The notes below the pieces were generated by a model. It saw nothing but the letters and a program-made list of their open reading frames with translations, was not told the origin of the DNA and did not search any database. Positions 62,779 through 64,000 of a DNA stretch of 64,000 nt are shown piece by piece. Origin of the DNA: an uncultured Bacteroidota bacterium (GTDB lineage Bacteria > Bacteroidota > Bacteroidia > Flavobacteriales > Flavobacteriaceae); NCBI GenBank assembly GCA_902587325.1, contig CACIKV010000002.1, positions 62,001-126,000 of the forward strand, in the 5' to 3' direction. Every line of letters starts with the position of its first letter. The stretch's first letter is position 1. A program made the translations under genes and the position numbers.

Positions 62779-64000
62779 AGAAAGTTCACTTTATAGCAAT
62801 TGGGGGGAGTGTAATGCATAATATTGCTATTACATTAAAACAATTAGGTTATGAAGTTTCTGGTAGTGACGACAAAATTTATGATCCATCTAAATCTCGT
62901 CTCGAAAAACAAAATTTATTACCTGATAAATTAGGTTGGAATCCAAATACTATTGATGAAGAAATTGATTTTATTGTACTTGGAATGCATGCGAAGAAAG
63001 AAAATCCAGAATTAATAAGAGCTTTAGAACTAGGCTGTAAAATTTATTCTTATCCAGAATTAATATATGAGTTTTCTAAGACTAAAACAAGAATTGTAAT
63101 TGGTGGAAGCCATGGAAAGACAACAGTAACTGCAATGATTTTACATGTTCTAAGTTTTTACAATATAAATATTGATTATTTATTAGGAGCTCAAATTGAA
63201 GGTTTTGAAAAAATGGTTAATCTAACTAAAAGCAATGAGTTTATATTAATCGAGGGTGATGAATATTTAAGCTCACCAATAGATAAATCACCAAAGTTTC
63301 ATAAATATAATTCAAATATTGCCGTTATTACTGGTATAGCTTGGGACCATATTAATGTATTTCCTTCATTTGAAAATTATGTAAGTCAGTTTGAAAAATT
63401 TATTGAATCTATTACAGATGGTGGGGTTTTAGTCTTTAATAGTAATGATGATTTAGTGACAAATATTGTTAACAGTTCTACAAAATCAATTAGAAAAATT
63501 CAATATGGTTCAGTTGATCATGAACTGATTAATGGTACAACTTATATTAAAACAAGTGAAGGAAATGTTCCATTAGAAGTATTTGGTGATCATAATTTGT
63601 CAAATTTATGTGCTGCAAAACAAATTTGTTCGCTTCTTGGTGTTTTTGATGATGAATTTTATGCAGCAATAGCTAATTTCAAAGGTGCCAGTAACAGGTT
63701 AGAAACAATCTACAGAGATAATAGTAAAGTAATAATTAAAGATTTTGCTCATTCTCCTAGTAAATTAAAAGCTAGCATAGATGCTGTTAAAAAACAATTT
63801 TCAAACAAAAATATAATTGCTGTTTATGAGTTACACACATTCAGCAGTTTTAGTAAAGATTTTATTAATGAGTATTATGGAACAATGAGTAATGCTGAAA
63901 TTAAAATTATATATTATGATAAAGATGTTTTAAGTAAAAAATCTGAAATTGAAATTGATGAAAAAACTATTAAGATTGCGTTTGGAGATTATGATTTAAA
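62775..64000 (+). CDS. mpl: UDP-N-acetylmuramate:L-alanyl-gamma-D-glutamyl-meso-diaminopimelate ligase, N-terminal part
   Basis: Open for 408 codons to the window edge, so the C-terminus is missing. Start ATG overlaps the obg stop by four bases (ATGA). It begins [20 protein letters not shown], as in Mpl, and has the ATP motif [14 protein letters not shown] near residue 114, the [16 protein letters not shown] segment diagnostic for Mpl over MurC, and [16 protein letters not shown]. It recycles wall-derived tripeptide by joining it to UDP-MurNAc, sparing de novo synthesis. Confidence 0.9.
   Translation, partial: MKKVHFIAIGGSVMHNIAITLKQLGYEVSGSDDKIYDPSKSRLEKQNLLPDKLGWNPNTIDEEIDFIVLGMHAKKENPELIRALELGCKIYSYPELIYEFSKTKTRIVIGGSHGKTTVTAMILHVLSFYNINIDYLLGAQIEGFEKMVNLTKSNEFILIEGDEYLSSPIDKSPKFHKYNSNIAVITGIAWDHINVFPSFENYVSQFEKFIESITDGGVLVFNSNDDLVTNIVNSSTKSIRKIQYGSVDHELINGTTYIKTSEGNVPLEVFGDHNLSNLCAAKQICSLLGVFDDEFYAAIANFKGASNRLETIYRDNSKVIIKDFAHSPSKLKASIDAVKKQFSNKNIIAVYELHTFSSFSKDFINEYYGTMSNAEIKIIYYDKDVLSKKSEIEIDEKTIKIAFGDYDL

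Noticed and set aside
1-64000. CRISPR arrays, insertion sequences, prophage or integrase genes
   Set aside because: I saw no regularly spaced repeats, no transposase or integrase motifs, and no phage structural genes. The cassette call rests solely on the tRNA tail repeat.

Overview
The window reads as a core chromosomal segment of a low-GC (about 30% by eye), compact member of the Bacteroidota, most likely a marine, streamlined member of the Flavobacteriia. The evidence is the set of lineage markers: type IX secretion/gliding genes (PorT, the DUF5103 plug, PorV, GldJ), the TamL lipoprotein form of the TamA family, a Na+-translocating NADH:quinone reductase operon, promoters with the Bacteroidota -7 box TANNTTTG, almost no Shine-Dalgarno sequences, and many TTG/GTG starts. 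No insertion sequence, integrase, phage gene, CRISPR array or rRNA is visible.

Layout. 1-10.4 kb: the 5' end of class II aldolase, tamL, a SpoU rRNA methyltransferase, porT, the potassium uptake pair trkA-trkH, an aspartate aminotransferase, rsmG and pruA. 10.5-18.7 kb: the T9SS plug gene divergent from nqrABCDEF-apbE, a complete sodium pump with its flavinylating enzyme. 18.6-23.5 kb (minus strand): acetyltransferase, M15 peptidase, gpmI, a thioredoxin-fold lipoprotein, map and a methyltransferase. 23.5-28.2 kb: tRNA-Gly, two paralogous exported proteins, a DUF6702 protein, an M1 metallopeptidase and tatA. 28.2-31.9 kb: small redox/methyltransferase genes, lipoproteins of unknown role, a Kelch lipoprotein and tRNA-Val. 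31.9-34.2 kb: a two-gene envelope cassette (glycosyltransferase plus LpxH-like phosphoesterase) bracketed by tRNA-Val and a copy of its 3' end. This is the least ordinary part of the window.

34.2-46.8 kb: a SnoaL-like lipoprotein with a clear terminator, a VWA/MoxR-AAA pair, an SRPBCC protein, yjbQ, clpB, M20 amidohydrolase, amidase, murF and gldJ. 47-54 kb: porV, pdhA, pdhC, a short-chain dehydrogenase, a SprT-like protease, a nucleotidyltransferase and a DUF389 membrane protein. 54-61 kb (minus): gcvP, a KAS-III-like enzyme, mlaE-mlaF, and purK-purE. 61-64 kb: adk, obg and the start of mpl.

The genes form three main functional themes: outer-membrane and surface biogenesis (TamL, T9SS parts, MlaEF, LpxH-like enzyme, MurF, Mpl), sodium/potassium-based energetics (Nqr, Trk), and central carbon/nucleotide metabolism (aldolase, GpmI, PDH, GcvP, PurEK, Adk). 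Packing is tight: four convergent gene pairs share their stop-codon bases. I do not see a convincing wholly new multi-gene system. The best leads are the tRNA-tail-flanked cassette and its tRNA-like relic, the missing porU between gldJ and porV, the VWA/AAA pair, the nqrD start, and the unusual flavinylation motif in NqrB.
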